Notes: a model not told the origin generated them from the sequence alone. A stretch of DNA of 64,000 nucleotides from JADCRZ01 sp031399065 (GCA_031399065.1 JANNOM010000096.1:1-64000), one strand, 5' to 3'; positions 18,365 through 27,103 are shown, counted from the first letter of the stretch. Made by a program: numbers and translations.

Positions 18365-18440
18365 CTCCGGGGTGTTTATTAACAGTCATCGCCCTTCGAT
18401 CCGGGACAGCTATCGTCGCAAGAATAACAGAAAATTTATT

Positions 18441-20249
18441 TTACCTGTTCATACTCGCCAGGAACTCCTCGTTATCCTTCGTTCCGCGCATGCGCCTTAA
18501 TAGCTCATTCATGGCTTCTTCGGCGTTCATATCGCTGAGGAATACACGAAGCAGGTTCATACGTTGCAGTACATCCTTATCCAGCAGCAGATCATCTCTG
18601 CGGGTAGAAGAAGATACCAGGTCGATAGCAGGGTATACACGACGGTTACTAAGCCTCCTGTCAAGCTGAAGCTCCATATTACCGGTACCTTTAAATTCTT
18701 CAAAAATCACTTCATCCATCTTGGAACCGGTATCTATAAGAGCCGTGGCAAGTATGGTGAGCGAGCCACCATTCTCTATCTTACGGGCAGCACCAAAGAA
18801 CTGCTTGGGCTTCTGCATGGCGTTTGCTTCCACACCGCCAGACAATACCTTTCCGCTGGCAGGAGCCACCGTATTGTGAGCACGTGCAAGACGGGTGATA
18901 GAATCCAGCAGTATTACCACATCGTGCCCGCATTCTACCAAACGTTTTGCTTTCTGAAGCGCCATCGTACTTACTTTCACGTGTTTTTCGGCAGGTTCGT
19001 CGAAGGTAGAGGCAATCACTTCAGCCCGTACGCTTCTTTCCATATCTGTTACCTCTTCCGGACGTTCATCCACCAGCACTATCATAAGATAACACTCCGG
19101 GTGATTTTCAGCAATGGCGTTGGCTACTGCTTTCAGAAGCATCGTTTTCCCCGTTTTAGGCTGCGATACGATCAGTCCGCGCTGGCCTTTACCGATAGGC
19201 GTAAACAGGTCCATTATCCGGGTGCTGAAATTGGTAGGACTGGTAAATAGGTTCATCTTCTGAAAAGGGAAAAGCGGGGTCAGGTAATCGAAGGGCACGC
19301 GGTCGCGCACTTCTTCGGGGCCTTTGCCGTTAATGGTTTCCACTTTCAGTAATGCAAAATATTTTTCACCTTCTTTTGGCGGACGGACAGACCCGTGTAC
19401 CGTATCGCCTGTTTTTAAACCAAACAATTTGATCTGTGAGGGAGATACATATACATCATCCGGTGAAGAAAGATAATTATAATCGCTGCTTCTTAAAAAG
19501 CCGTACCCATCGGGCATCATTTCCAATACGCCTTCCGCCAGTATAATGCCGTCAAACTCTATATTAAACACTTCCGGCTTGGGTTCGTTCCTGCGCTGTT
19601 GGGGAAAGTTGCGGGGGCCGCTTTCGTGTGGAAGGGTTTGCTCCGACTGATCGCCTCTCGAATTGTTATTACCGATATGAATATTCACGTTACTGGCCGC
19701 AGAGCGGAATATCTCTCCCAGTTCCTGATCGTCAATGCTGGATATGCTGGGCATTTGATCTTCTTCCTCTTCGTCCTCGTCTTCCTCATCCCGTGCAGAT
19801 GCAGGCAACGGTTGTTTTTTATCTTTAGTAGCGGCTTTGGGTGGTACGGGTGCTTCTTCTTTTCTTTTTACTGTAAGTCTTTTGGGCGCCGATTTATCTT
19901 CTTTCACCACTTCAGCAACGGGGGCCGCTTCAGCAACGGGCACCGGTACAGGTTTTTCTTCCTTTTTCTTCGTCTCCTTCTTAACATCCGCTTTTTTCGC
20001 AGAAGTGCCGCCACTCAACACTTCCGCTTCTTCTGTTGAATTGGAAGTAGTTGTTTTAACCATGCGTTTACGCTTGGGTTTTTCTTCTTGGGCAGCGTTT
20101 TTCTCAGGAGATACCAGAGCCTGGCGATCCAATATTTTATAAATCAATTCCTGCTTATCCAGCTTTTTAGCGCCGGTTATTTTTAATTGTTCCGCAATAT
20201 CTAGCAGCTCAGGAACGAGCATGTCGTTCAGTTGGAGAATGTCGTACAT
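18441..20249 (-). CDS. rho: Transcription termination factor Rho, with long disordered insertion
   Basis: Rho is the hexameric RNA helicase that terminates transcription. The 602-residue product has the Rho N-terminal helical domain (about 1-48), then a roughly 175-residue Lys/Glu/Pro/Ala- and Asp/Glu-rich insertion with a run of acidic residues. The cold-shock-type RNA-binding domain (DGYGFLRSSDYNYLSSPDDVYVS) and the ATPase core follow, with Walker A SQPKTGKTML, Walker B DVVILLDSITRLARA and the Q-loop/R-loop LSGGVEANAMQKPK. Escherichia coli Rho is about 420 residues; the added length is the insertion, which is common in Bacteroidota and Actinobacteria and probably adds RNA or protein contacts. 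Confidence 0.97.
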   Translation of the reverse strand: MYDILQLNDMLVPELLDIAEQLKITGAKKLDKQELIYKILDRQALVSPEKNAAQEEKPKRKRMVKTTTSNSTEEAEVLSGGTSAKKADVKKETKKKEEKPVPVPVAEAAPVAEVVKEDKSAPKRLTVKRKEEAPVPPKAATKDKKQPLPASARDEEDEDEEEEDQMPSISSIDDQELGEIFRSAASNVNIHIGNNNSRGDQSEQTLPHESGPRNFPQQRRNEPKPEVFNIEFDGIILAEGVLEMMPDGYGFLRSSDYNYLSSPDDVYVSPSQIKLFGLKTGDTVHGSVRPPKEGEKYFALLKVETINGKGPEEVRDRVPFDYLTPLFPFQKMNLFTSPTNFSTRIMDLFTPIGKGQRGLIVSQPKTGKTMLLKAVANAIAENHPECYLMIVLVDERPEEVTDMERSVRAEVIASTFDEPAEKHVKVSTMALQKAKRLVECGHDVVILLDSITRLARAHNTVAPASGKVLSGGVEANAMQKPKQFFGAARKIENGGSLTILATALIDTGSKMDEVIFEEFKGTGNMELQLDRRLSNRRVYPAIDLVSSSTRRDDLLLDKDVLQRMNLLRVFLSDMNAEEAMNELLRRMRGTKDNEEFLASMNR

Positions 20250-20445
20250 AAAATCACTTGAAGTAGTAAAATCAACAAACCACGCTTAATGAGTGAAAAA
20301 TTGAGTTGAAAAAATCTTGAATGGAACTTAAAAGCCTTGAAAAGTTATGAAGAAAAATCAACTAATCAGCCTGATTCCTGCACAATGATAAGCCAAAAAA
20401 TGAAAATAAAAAATTTTTTATAGGTAAATATGATAGCCGGCAATC

Positions 20446-20453
20446 TATCTTTG
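20446..20453 (+). promoter_or_regulatory. -7 promoter element for asnS
   Basis: TATCTTTG matches TAnnTTTG and sits 19 nt before the asnS ATG at 20473, in an AT-rich spacer. Confidence 0.6.
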
Positions 20454-20472
20454 CCGTCCAAAATCAACCAAC

Positions 20473-21912
20473 ATGTTCAATAAACGGGTGAAAGTAAAAG
20501 AATTACTATCAGGCGAGAACTATGGTACCCAGGTAACCGTAATGGGATGGGTACGTTCTTTCCGCAACAACCAGTTTATTGCATTGAATGACGGAAGCAC
20601 CAACAATAATATACAGATAGTGGCAGAGTTAGGAACCTTCGACGATACCCTGCTAAAGCGCGTTACCAATGGTGCATCGTTAAAGGTAACGGGAGAGGTG
20701 GTTGCCTCCCTGGGCAAAGGACAGAAAACAGAGATAAGGGCCAGTACGATAGAGGTATTGGGCGATTGTGATGGTGATAAATACCCACTGCAATTAAAGA
20801 ACCGCCCAAGCCTGGAATACCTTCGCGAAATTGCGCACCTGCGCTTTCGCACCAATACATTCGGAGCAGTGTTCCGCGTGCGACATGCGCTCGCTTTTGC
20901 CGTGCACCGGTTTTTTAACGAAAAAGGATTTGTATATCTCCATACCCCTATCATCACTGCTTCCGATGCGGAAGGCGCGGGAGAAATGTTTCGTGTCACT
21001 ACGTTTTCTCCCGATAATGCACCCCGTACCAAAGAAGGGCATATCGATTATAAAGAAGACTTTTTTGGCCGTGCTACCAACCTTACCGTAAGTGGCCAGC
21101 TCGAAGGCGAATTGGGCGCTATGGCTTTCAGTGAGATCTATACGTTCGGACCTACTTTTCGTGCGGAAAATTCCAATACGGCACGTCACCTGGCGGAGTT
21201 CTGGATGATTGAGCCGGAAATGGCGTTCAATGACATCGAAGATAATATGAACCTGGCAGAAGCGTTTATCAAATACATCATCCGGTACGCTATGGACAAT
21301 AACAGGGAAGACCTGGAATTCCTTGCACAGCGGCTGGCGGAGGAAGAAAAACAAAAGCCTCAACAGGAACGATCCGAATTGGGCCTGATCGAAAAGCTGG
21401 AATTCGTAATTAATAACGACTTTGAACGTATCACCTATACGGAGGCGATCGACATACTCGTAAATTCACCCGCATACAAGAAAAAGAAATTCCAGTACGA
21501 GGTAAAATGGGGAATAGACATGCAAAGCGAGCATGAACGCTACCTAGTGGAAAAACACTTTAAGAAACCGGTGATCGTAACCGGGTATCCTAAAGACATC
21601 AAGTCGTTTTACATGCGCCTGAATGAAGATGGTAAAACGGTAGCAGCTATGGACATACTGGCCCCGGGCATCGGCGAGATAGTAGGCGGCTCCCAGCGGG
21701 AAGAGCGCCTCGACCGGCTGGAAGCACGTATGAAAGAGATGAACATACCCGCCGAAGAACTGTGGTGGTATCTCGATACGCGCCGATTCGGCTCCGTGCC
21801 ACATGCAGGGTTCGGGTTGGGTTTTGAACGTATGGTTTTGTTTGTAACAGGTATGACGAATATCCGGGACGTAATTGCGTTTCCGAGAACGCCTAAGAGT
21901 GCGGAGTTTTAG
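20473..21912 (+). CDS. asnS: Asparaginyl-tRNA synthetase
   Basis: AsnRS charges tRNA-Asn with asparagine. The 479-residue class IIb synthetase has the N-terminal OB-fold anticodon-binding domain (GWVRSFRNNQFIALNDGS) and the class II core. Motif 2 is in the FGPTFRAENSNTARHLAEFWMIEPEM stretch and motif 3 in HAGFGLGFERMVLFVTGM. The pattern EFWMIEPEMAF and the lack of an AspRS-type insertion domain support AsnRS over AspRS. The length is normal. It is monocistronic and divergent from rho. Confidence 0.97.
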   Translation: MFNKRVKVKELLSGENYGTQVTVMGWVRSFRNNQFIALNDGSTNNNIQIVAELGTFDDTLLKRVTNGASLKVTGEVVASLGKGQKTEIRASTIEVLGDCDGDKYPLQLKNRPSLEYLREIAHLRFRTNTFGAVFRVRHALAFAVHRFFNEKGFVYLHTPIITASDAEGAGEMFRVTTFSPDNAPRTKEGHIDYKEDFFGRATNLTVSGQLEGELGAMAFSEIYTFGPTFRAENSNTARHLAEFWMIEPEMAFNDIEDNMNLAEAFIKYIIRYAMDNNREDLEFLAQRLAEEEKQKPQQERSELGLIEKLEFVINNDFERITYTEAIDILVNSPAYKKKKFQYEVKWGIDMQSEHERYLVEKHFKKPVIVTGYPKDIKSFYMRLNEDGKTVAAMDILAPGIGEIVGGSQREERLDRLEARMKEMNIPAEELWWYLDTRRFGSVPHAGFGLGFERMVLFVTGMTNIRDVIAFPRTPKSAEF

Positions 21913-21986
21913 TTGGACTTATATGGCTAACCTATTGCCGCAACGATATATTTTCCTGGTAACGAATCGATGAATCAATAGTATTC

Positions 21987-22712
21987 TTAGTGGTACTCTT
22001 TATTAATTTCACTTATTATTTTACCCGCTTTATTAATGCAGCTATCATACCTTGCCAGCACTTCGTCTAGACCGACCAGGGTCATGGAGTAACTCTGGCT
22101 CACATCGCTCATTAATAACGAGCTGATATTTGTGCTAATGGTGGAATCGTTCGATCGTTTGATGTTGTTAATGAAATAGTCGAAGAATTTTTCTTTTCTT
22201 GCAGAGTAATAATTGTTGGTTAATACAAGTGTCTTTATATTTTCCTGGTAAAAATCGACTATATCGTTTTGCAGTGCCGCATTTTCTATATTACCTATAT
22301 TCCCGGAAGACTTAAATCCTTCATAACGCCCATCGTTCGGCACAAACTGTACGGATATAAAAATTCCGCCCTGGTGCCGTTTTAAGCTATCCTGGTCCAT
22401 CGTTTTCGATTTTGCTGAATTCAGTACATACTTAAAGGCTGCCTGGCTTTGCCGGTAGTTTTCTTTATCCGTTTTCATTTCCTTAATATCGTTCTCCAGG
22501 TCGCTTCGAAGTCCGGTAAGAAATTGCTTTACTACCTGCTGCTGGTGAGCGTGTTCGCTTCTATCATGCAGCCAGATAGACAGTGTAACGGCAAAAACGA
22601 TAATGCAAATTTCGATCAAAAACTCTTTTATTTTACTCCATAAACCATGTTCCTTATTGCTCCAGATTTTATATACCTTTTTGGTATGTTTAATTACTTC
22701 CTGGTCTGCCAT
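21987..22712 (-). CDS. Single-pass membrane protein, DUF6090-like
   Basis: A 241-residue protein with a cytoplasmic N-terminus, one transmembrane helix (about 29-47, with FLIEICIIVFAVTLSIWL) and a mostly helical extracytoplasmic part containing an LRSDLENDIKEM segment. The helix and following HDRSEHAHQQQVVKQFLTGLRSDL pattern resembles DUF6090-type proteins of Bacteroidota, of unknown function. The frame is intact, unlike its three minus-strand neighbours upstream. A perfect inverted repeat lies about 110 bp upstream of its start. Confidence 0.6.
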   Translation of the reverse strand: MADQEVIKHTKKVYKIWSNKEHGLWSKIKEFLIEICIIVFAVTLSIWLHDRSEHAHQQQVVKQFLTGLRSDLENDIKEMKTDKENYRQSQAAFKYVLNSAKSKTMDQDSLKRHQGGIFISVQFVPNDGRYEGFKSSGNIGNIENAALQNDIVDFYQENIKTLVLTNNYYSARKEKFFDYFINNIKRSNDSTISTNISSLLMSDVSQSYSMTLVGLDEVLARYDSCINKAGKIISEINKEYH

Positions 22713-22824
22713 TTTATTTTATTTTCTTTAGTTCAATTGTTGCTGCCGTTATATCATACTTATACCTTACCTCGTATTTTATGAAAACTGCTGCCTTACA
22801 GCAAGTAATGGTAAAACTAAAGAT

Positions 22825-22844
22825 ATTATTTCCGGGGAAATAAT
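22825..22844. repeat. Inverted repeat upstream of the DUF6090-like gene
   Basis: ATTATTTCC and GGAAATAAT (22825-22833 and 22836-22844) form a perfect 9-bp inverted repeat with a 2-bp centre. The tight spacing suits a dimer-binding operator better than a terminator. Confidence 0.45.
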
Positions 22845-22944
22845 CGTTCATTTTATTTAGCGGAGATCTATCCTGGCAGCCAGGATGGGGAGATTCCGGA
22901 ATAGGGGCAACGAGTCAGACAGAAAAGATTGAGCAGGACGAAGC

Positions 22945-23444
22945 TCATTGCTTATACTGACCCATTTTGCTAAGTGTTTCTTTAAGTTCCTCCGGTTTAT
23001 TGGTGCCAATCAGTAATCTTTGCCTGTCAGTAATTCAAGCTGTAATCCTTTGTCGCCGGAAATATTCATGGCTTTCCCTTTAAAAGAAAAATCCCACTTC
23101 ACACCCCACCCCCCAAATTCACCCATGGCGGAATATTTTCTAACGAACGATTTTGATAAGCTTTCCCAGGCATATCGTTTAAAAGACCGGTTGAATGGAA
23201 GAAACCGTACATAAACGCCATCTTTTTTTATATGTGTATCCAGTCGCAGGTTAAAAAATAAAATGGTGAGTAATAAACTAATTCCCAAAGTGATTAAAAG
23301 CCACGCGTCGTCACCGGGTTGATCACCGCTGACTATCTGATAAAACACAGCAACCCCCAGTAGAACGTTTATACCCAGAAGGATAAGCCAAAGCCACCAT
23401 TGTTTAAATTTTTGCGATTCGGAGAATAATATTTTCTTGTCCAT
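22945..23444 (-). pseudogene. Frameshifted small membrane protein (PH-like, DUF6141-like)
   Basis: From the ATG complementary to 23442-23444 (MDKKILFSESQKFKQWW) the frame encodes two transmembrane helices (about residues 13-34 and 43-60). A PH-like C-terminal domain follows, with the conserved RYAWESLSKSFVRKYSAMGE and FGGWGVK patterns, and stops prematurely at 23010-23012 after LELLTGKDY. Reading one base off, the expected ending continues: RLLIGTNKPEELKETLSKM and a natural TGA at 22945-22947. The switch is at the run of three T (AAA on the coding strand) at 23019-23021, where one extra A would restore the frame. The lesion removes the last 25 or so residues. An upstream frame extension to 23555 is unlikely to be used. 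Confidence 0.75.
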
Positions 23445-23732
23445 GTTATTGTATATTTCGTTTTTACTCATAAACTGCAGCGATTGCCTGTTTACCAAAC
23501 GGCCAATTTTACTCTTTAAAACCGGACTTTGTAATGACTTGTTATGAGCAGACAATGAACGCGTAAAGCTACTATTTTCCGTTTAAATTATTTAGTGGGT
23601 GATTCCCTTACCAGCCGCTTTGAAGATCAAAAAGCATTTCAGTATAGAAAATAAAAATTATCCCATCTACCCGGCAAAAGCCCGGAGCGGATGGGATAAT
23701 AACACAGCAAAAACCATGAATGGTTAGGCTAA
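23445..23732. other. Spacer between two broken minus-strand genes
   Basis: No gene is seen. The spacer contains the terminator hairpin at 23650-23699 just after the cupin pseudogene. Confidence 0.6.
23650..23699 (-). terminator. Rho-independent terminator of the cupin pseudogene
   Basis: A perfect 10-bp stem TTATCCCATC (23658-23667) / GATGGGATAA (23690-23699) encloses a second small GC-rich hairpin. On the minus strand it is followed by an interrupted U-tract (TTTTTATTTT, from 23650-23659). It lies 34 bp after the pseudogene's ancestral stop. Confidence 0.7.
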
Positions 23733-24093
23733 CTATGATACGATTTCAAAGTCACTCGGATCGACCTCGCCGGGCTGAATAAAAAGCACCCGACACCCGT
23801 TTTTTGTGCTATGCGGTCTATGTACCTGATCTTTATCATGACAAAAGAAAGACCCTGGGCCCTACGTGATGGCATCGGTAATAAAGTCGCCTTCCTGAAC
23901 ATAATGCTGCTTTTCGGTTTTGTGGTGAACATGGGCGGGTATAAAAGCACCTGCATCCATTTTCAATTCAGCAAAAGCGGGTCCGTACTTTGTATCCACA
24001 TTCAATAACTTGACGAAAAGCTTTTTCGCTGGCAGCTCCCGGAATGGGAAAGGGTGCATATTGCAATTCGCCTGAAATGGTAATATTTTCCAT
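23733..24093 (-). pseudogene. Broken cupin-domain protein gene
   Basis: The coding strand starts at the ATG complementary to 24091-24093 (MENITISGELQYAPFPIPGAASEK). At 24022-24026 a run of five T (coding AAAAA) shifts the frame: with four A it would continue LFVKLLNVDTKYGPAFAELK. The following part is a clear cupin fold (IPAHVHHKTEKQHYVQEGDF). At 23862-23864 an in-frame TAG interrupts AIT*GPGSFFCHDKDQVHRP, where Tyr would be expected. The frame then continues to the natural stop at 23733-23735 (PGEVDPSDFEIVS). One frameshift and one nonsense change in a 119-codon gene mark it as a pseudogene. The ancestor was a small single-domain cupin; its substrate is unknown. Confidence 0.8.
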
Positions 24094-24227
24094 CGCGTGT
24101 TTGTGTTTTTATAATTAAAAAATGTCTTGATAAATGTAGTAAGCTTATAATGACTTCAGCTGGAGCAAATCTCTATCAAGAGGCAGGTGAAGGAACTATC
24201 AAATATGCAGTTAAAACATTCAATAAA

Positions 24228-24626
24228 CTATTCATCCACCCAAGCGGTCTTTTTGTATTCAGTTGGTGTAATTTTTTCGTAGTGCTTAAAAAGCGCATGA
24301 AGTTATGAGGTTCATCAAAATGTAATTCATACGCTATTTCTGATATGTCTAACCTGGTATGCAGAAGTAAACATTTTGCTTTCAGAATGATTCGTTCTTT
24401 TATAATCGAACTGGCTGTTTTGCCTGTTTGTTTCTTGATTACCTGGTTAAGGTATTTCGAGTTGATATTTAATTCCTGCGCATACTCATATACCGCTTTT
24501 TTTTCCGTTGAAAAACCTGTTCACGAATGCTTGAAAATTGTAAACGATATCATCCTGCCTTTTGAGAAAAACGTTATCATTCAACTTCCCGTTAATTCTT
24601 TGTGCATGAATCAGCAAAATCAGCGT
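24228..24626 (-). pseudogene. Remnant of an AraC-family transcriptional regulator
   Basis: Joining frames on the minus strand gives about 133 residues: LLIHAQRINGKLNDNVF and DDIVYNFQAFVNRFF, then EKKAVYEYAQELNINSKYLN, the HTH core (IIKERIILKAKCLLLHTRLD, ISEIAYELHFDEPHNFMRF) and the end YEKITPTEYKKTAWVDE. Frame breaks occur at the 8-T run 24497-24504 and at the 5-A run 24288-24292 (coding TTTTT where six T would restore the frame). The homologous region stops at an upstream stop at 24627-24629, so the N-terminal cupin-like sensor half is missing. AraC regulators of this type normally have about 280-300 residues. Confidence 0.78.
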
Positions 24627-24788
24627 TTACCGGCCAAATGGCGATCTTATGATACTATACTGTTAAGACGGAGCTAGGCCCAGCACCAGACCGTTACTCC
24701 TAATATCCAATATTGGGTGCTTCTTGTCCGGCTCCTTAAAGAAATTGTGTATTGTGGCAAATAATAACAGAATAAAAATAAACTTTAA

Positions 24789-24825
24789 ATTATTTAGTAC
24801 TATGTTTTGCATAGTACTAAATAAT
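24789..24825. promoter_or_regulatory. Perfect palindromic operator at the padR promoter
   Basis: ATTATTTAGTACTATG (24789-24804) and CATAGTACTAAATAAT (24810-24825) are perfectly complementary 16-bp arms around TTTTG (24805-24809). The centre TTTG doubles as the -33 promoter box. PadR dimers bind palindromes of this kind containing ATGT/ACAT- or TAGTACTA-like cores, so autorepression of the padR-pspC operon is inferred. Confidence 0.8.
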
Positions 24826-24836
24826 AGCTATCTTTG
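24806..24836 (+). promoter_or_regulatory. padR promoter (-33 TTTG, -7 TATCTTTG)
   Basis: TTTG at 24806-24809 and TATCTTTG at 24829-24836 are separated by 19 bp, which is the standard Bacteroidota spacing. The -7 box lies 25 nt before the padR ATG at 24862. Confidence 0.75.
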
Positions 24837-24861
24837 TATTGTAATTAAAATAGAAGGCAAT

Positions 24862-25233
24862 ATGAATATAGAAAATACGCAGAGCCAGATGAGAAAGGGA
24901 ATACTGGAATTCTGCATTCTAAGTATTATCCGCCGGTCGGAAGCCTACCCCAGCGATATTGTGGAGGAAACCAAGATTGCTGGTCTCAACCTGCTGGAGG
25001 GTACGCTTTATCCCCTGCTGACTCGCCTGAAAAATGCCGGCATGCTTACTTACAGGTGGGTAGAAAGCAATTCGGGGCCGCCACGTAAATATTTTTCCCT
25101 GACCCCCGAAGGTGAAGTATTTTATAAAGAACTGGAAGCCACCTGGCAGGAATTATCCAACGCAGTAAGCCTGCTTACTAACCCGGCCCCGGCTCCCGGA
25201 TCAGAAAACAACCCAACTACCAATAACATTTAA
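24862..25233 (+). CDS. PadR-family transcriptional regulator
   Basis: A 123-residue winged-helix repressor of the PadR type. The N-terminal helix carries MRKGILEFCILSIIRR, the recognition region is LLEGTLYPLLTRLKNAGML and the wing is SNSGPPRKYFSLTPEG. The ATG at 24862 is chosen because it follows the promoter and gives the standard N-terminus; an upstream in-frame extension crosses the operator. The tail is Pro/Asn-rich. It is followed 10 bp later by the PspC-domain gene, a pairing common in Bacteroidota where PadR controls a PspC-type membrane protein. Autoregulation is suggested by the perfect palindrome over its promoter. Confidence 0.92.
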   Translation: MNIENTQSQMRKGILEFCILSIIRRSEAYPSDIVEETKIAGLNLLEGTLYPLLTRLKNAGMLTYRWVESNSGPPRKYFSLTPEGEVFYKELEATWQELSNAVSLLTNPAPAPGSENNPTTNNI

Positions 25234-25243
25234 ATCGACTGTA

Positions 25244-27103
25244 ATGAAAAAAATGATCAATATAAATTTCCAGGGACGCATCATTCCCATAGAGGAAACA
25301 TCTTTCGACATTCTTAAACACTATACGGAATCCCTTCGCGTATATTTTGCCCAGGAAGAAGGGAAGGATGAGATTATCAACGATATTGAAAGCAGGATCG
25401 CCGAGCTTTTTTCCGAGCGGCTGAAAAATACGGCCTGTATTACAGATGAAGACGTTAACAATGTGATTGGCAGTATGGGTCGTCCGGAGGACTTTGAGGA
25501 AGCCGAATCTACCGGCAACTACAATGTATCCGGAACACCCCCCGATGCCTCCCGGCAACAACCTCCTGCTCCGGAGCCCGTTCGGTTATGGCGGAGGTCG
25601 CTCAACGAAAAAATACTGGGTGGAGTTTGCGGGGGCATTGCCAATTATTTAAGAATCGACCCTGCCATCGTGCGTATCCTTTTTGCCATTATTACCGTAG
25701 GCTCGTTCGGGTTTTGGGTGTTGGTATACCTGCTGCTATGGATCATATTGCCCGGCCAAGTGCAAACGCCCAATGCGCGGAAGCGTTTTTACCGGAGTAA
25801 GGAGCACCGCGTGCTGGGAGGTGTAGCCGGTGGATTGTCCGCTTATTTCAGTACCGATATATGGGTGCCCCGCCTCATTTTTGCTGCGCCGCTATTATGT
25901 AATATTCTTTCCGGAATACTGGATGTAGACGGCCTTACTGCTTTTTTCGGTGGACTCACCGGAACCTTTGTAATCGTTTATATCATATTATGGATCATAC
26001 TTCCCGAGGCGCGTACAGCCTCTGCCAAGCTGGAAATGAAAGGTGAAAAGGTAAACCTGCAGTCCATTAAACATACGGTACAGGAAGATCCTGGCGTAAT
26101 TATACAACCGAGAACCGGTGGATTGGCCAGGGCCATCGGGATCATCTTTAAAGCGTTCTTTTTGTTTATAGCCGGCGTTATTTCCCTGGCTTTTATAACC
26201 GCTTTTATGGCCCTTCTATTTGGAGGCGTCGTGGGGGGTACTGGGTTTTATCCGTTCAAGGATTTTATTATCGAAAACCCGGGGCAGGAAGCCCTGTTAT
26301 GGAGCAGCCTTATCCTGTTCCTGGCGGTGCCTGCCATAGCATTGCTTACCTGGTTTATCCGCAGGCTTATGGGCATCCGTTCCAGGCGGCACTATCTGGG
26401 TTATGTATTCGGGTCGCTGTGGATTGTTGGGCTTATCTGCGCCATCATACTTACCATATTGGTTACCAAAAACTACCGGGTAAAGGAAAACATGGAGGAG
26501 GCTGTGCCGGTATACTATCCTATAAACGGTAAACTTTATGTAAATGTAAAAACCGACACCTATTCCAACATATATAGAGTAAGGCCCAAAAGAGGCTTTC
26601 CGTCCATTCTTAGAGGGGGTGACAGCCTGCTGTTGAACAGTGTGCGTATCGACATTGCTAAAAGCAACGATACTCTTTTTCACGTTCATAAACTTTCCTG
26701 GGCCGCCGGAGCAGACAGTAAAGCCGCTACCGACCGGGCTTCGCGTATCCATTTTCCCGTTACACAAAGCGATAGCATTCTCCTGCTTCCCAAAGGGTTT
26801 ACGATAAGCAGCGGGGATAAGTTCCGCAACCAGCAGGTTCAACTGGTGATCGAAGTGCCAGTGGGCAAAAAAATAGTAATCAACGACAAATACTCGTTCA
26901 ACTGGATCAACATCGGCATCAACAGCAGCGACTGGGATGACGAATGGAACGAAGACGGGCTCCGCCAGTATCGTTGGAAGTCAGGAGTAGAATATATTAT
27001 GACGGAGGAAGGACTCAGGAAAACAGAGCAGGAAGAGAACCCGGAACCCAGGCACAAGGAACGCAGAAAAGCCAGTTTAACCATAGAATTGGATAGCCTC
27101 TGA
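25244..27103 (+). CDS. Membrane protein with two PspC domains
   Basis: A 619-residue membrane protein. The N-terminal cytosolic segment (about 1-90) resembles a HAAS-like helical signalling domain (QEEGKDEIINDIESRIAELF, DVNNVIGSMGRPEDFEEAE). Two PspC domains follow (about 112-172 and 182-265, each with a GGVxGG motif and long hydrophobic helices), then further membrane helices (about 290-425) and a C-terminal extracytoplasmic region. PspC proteins take part in envelope-stress sensing in other bacteria; a similar role is inferred. It is cotranscribed with padR, starting 10 bp after it. Confidence 0.87.
   Translation: MKKMININFQGRIIPIEETSFDILKHYTESLRVYFAQEEGKDEIINDIESRIAELFSERLKNTACITDEDVNNVIGSMGRPEDFEEAESTGNYNVSGTPPDASRQQPPAPEPVRLWRRSLNEKILGGVCGGIANYLRIDPAIVRILFAIITVGSFGFWVLVYLLLWIILPGQVQTPNARKRFYRSKEHRVLGGVAGGLSAYFSTDIWVPRLIFAAPLLCNILSGILDVDGLTAFFGGLTGTFVIVYIILWIILPEARTASAKLEMKGEKVNLQSIKHTVQEDPGVIIQPRTGGLARAIGIIFKAFFLFIAGVISLAFITAFMALLFGGVVGGTGFYPFKDFIIENPGQEALLWSSLILFLAVPAIALLTWFIRRLMGIRSRRHYLGYVFGSLWIVGLICAIILTILVTKNYRVKENMEEAVPVYYPINGKLYVNVKTDTYSNIYRVRPKRGFPSILRGGDSLLLNSVRIDIAKSNDTLFHVHKLSWAAGADSKAATDRASRIHFPVTQSDSILLLPKGFTISSGDKFRNQQVQLVIEVPVGKKIVINDKYSFNWINIGINSSDWDDEWNEDGLRQYRWKSGVEYIMTEEGLRKTEQEENPEPRHKERRKASLTIELDSL

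Noticed and set aside
22945..24626. All lesions in the broken-gene cluster as pure sequencing error
   Set aside because: Four of the lesions are in homopolymers and could be errors, but the nonsense substitution and the missing N-terminal half of the AraC gene cannot be explained this way; error is kept as a partial alternative only.
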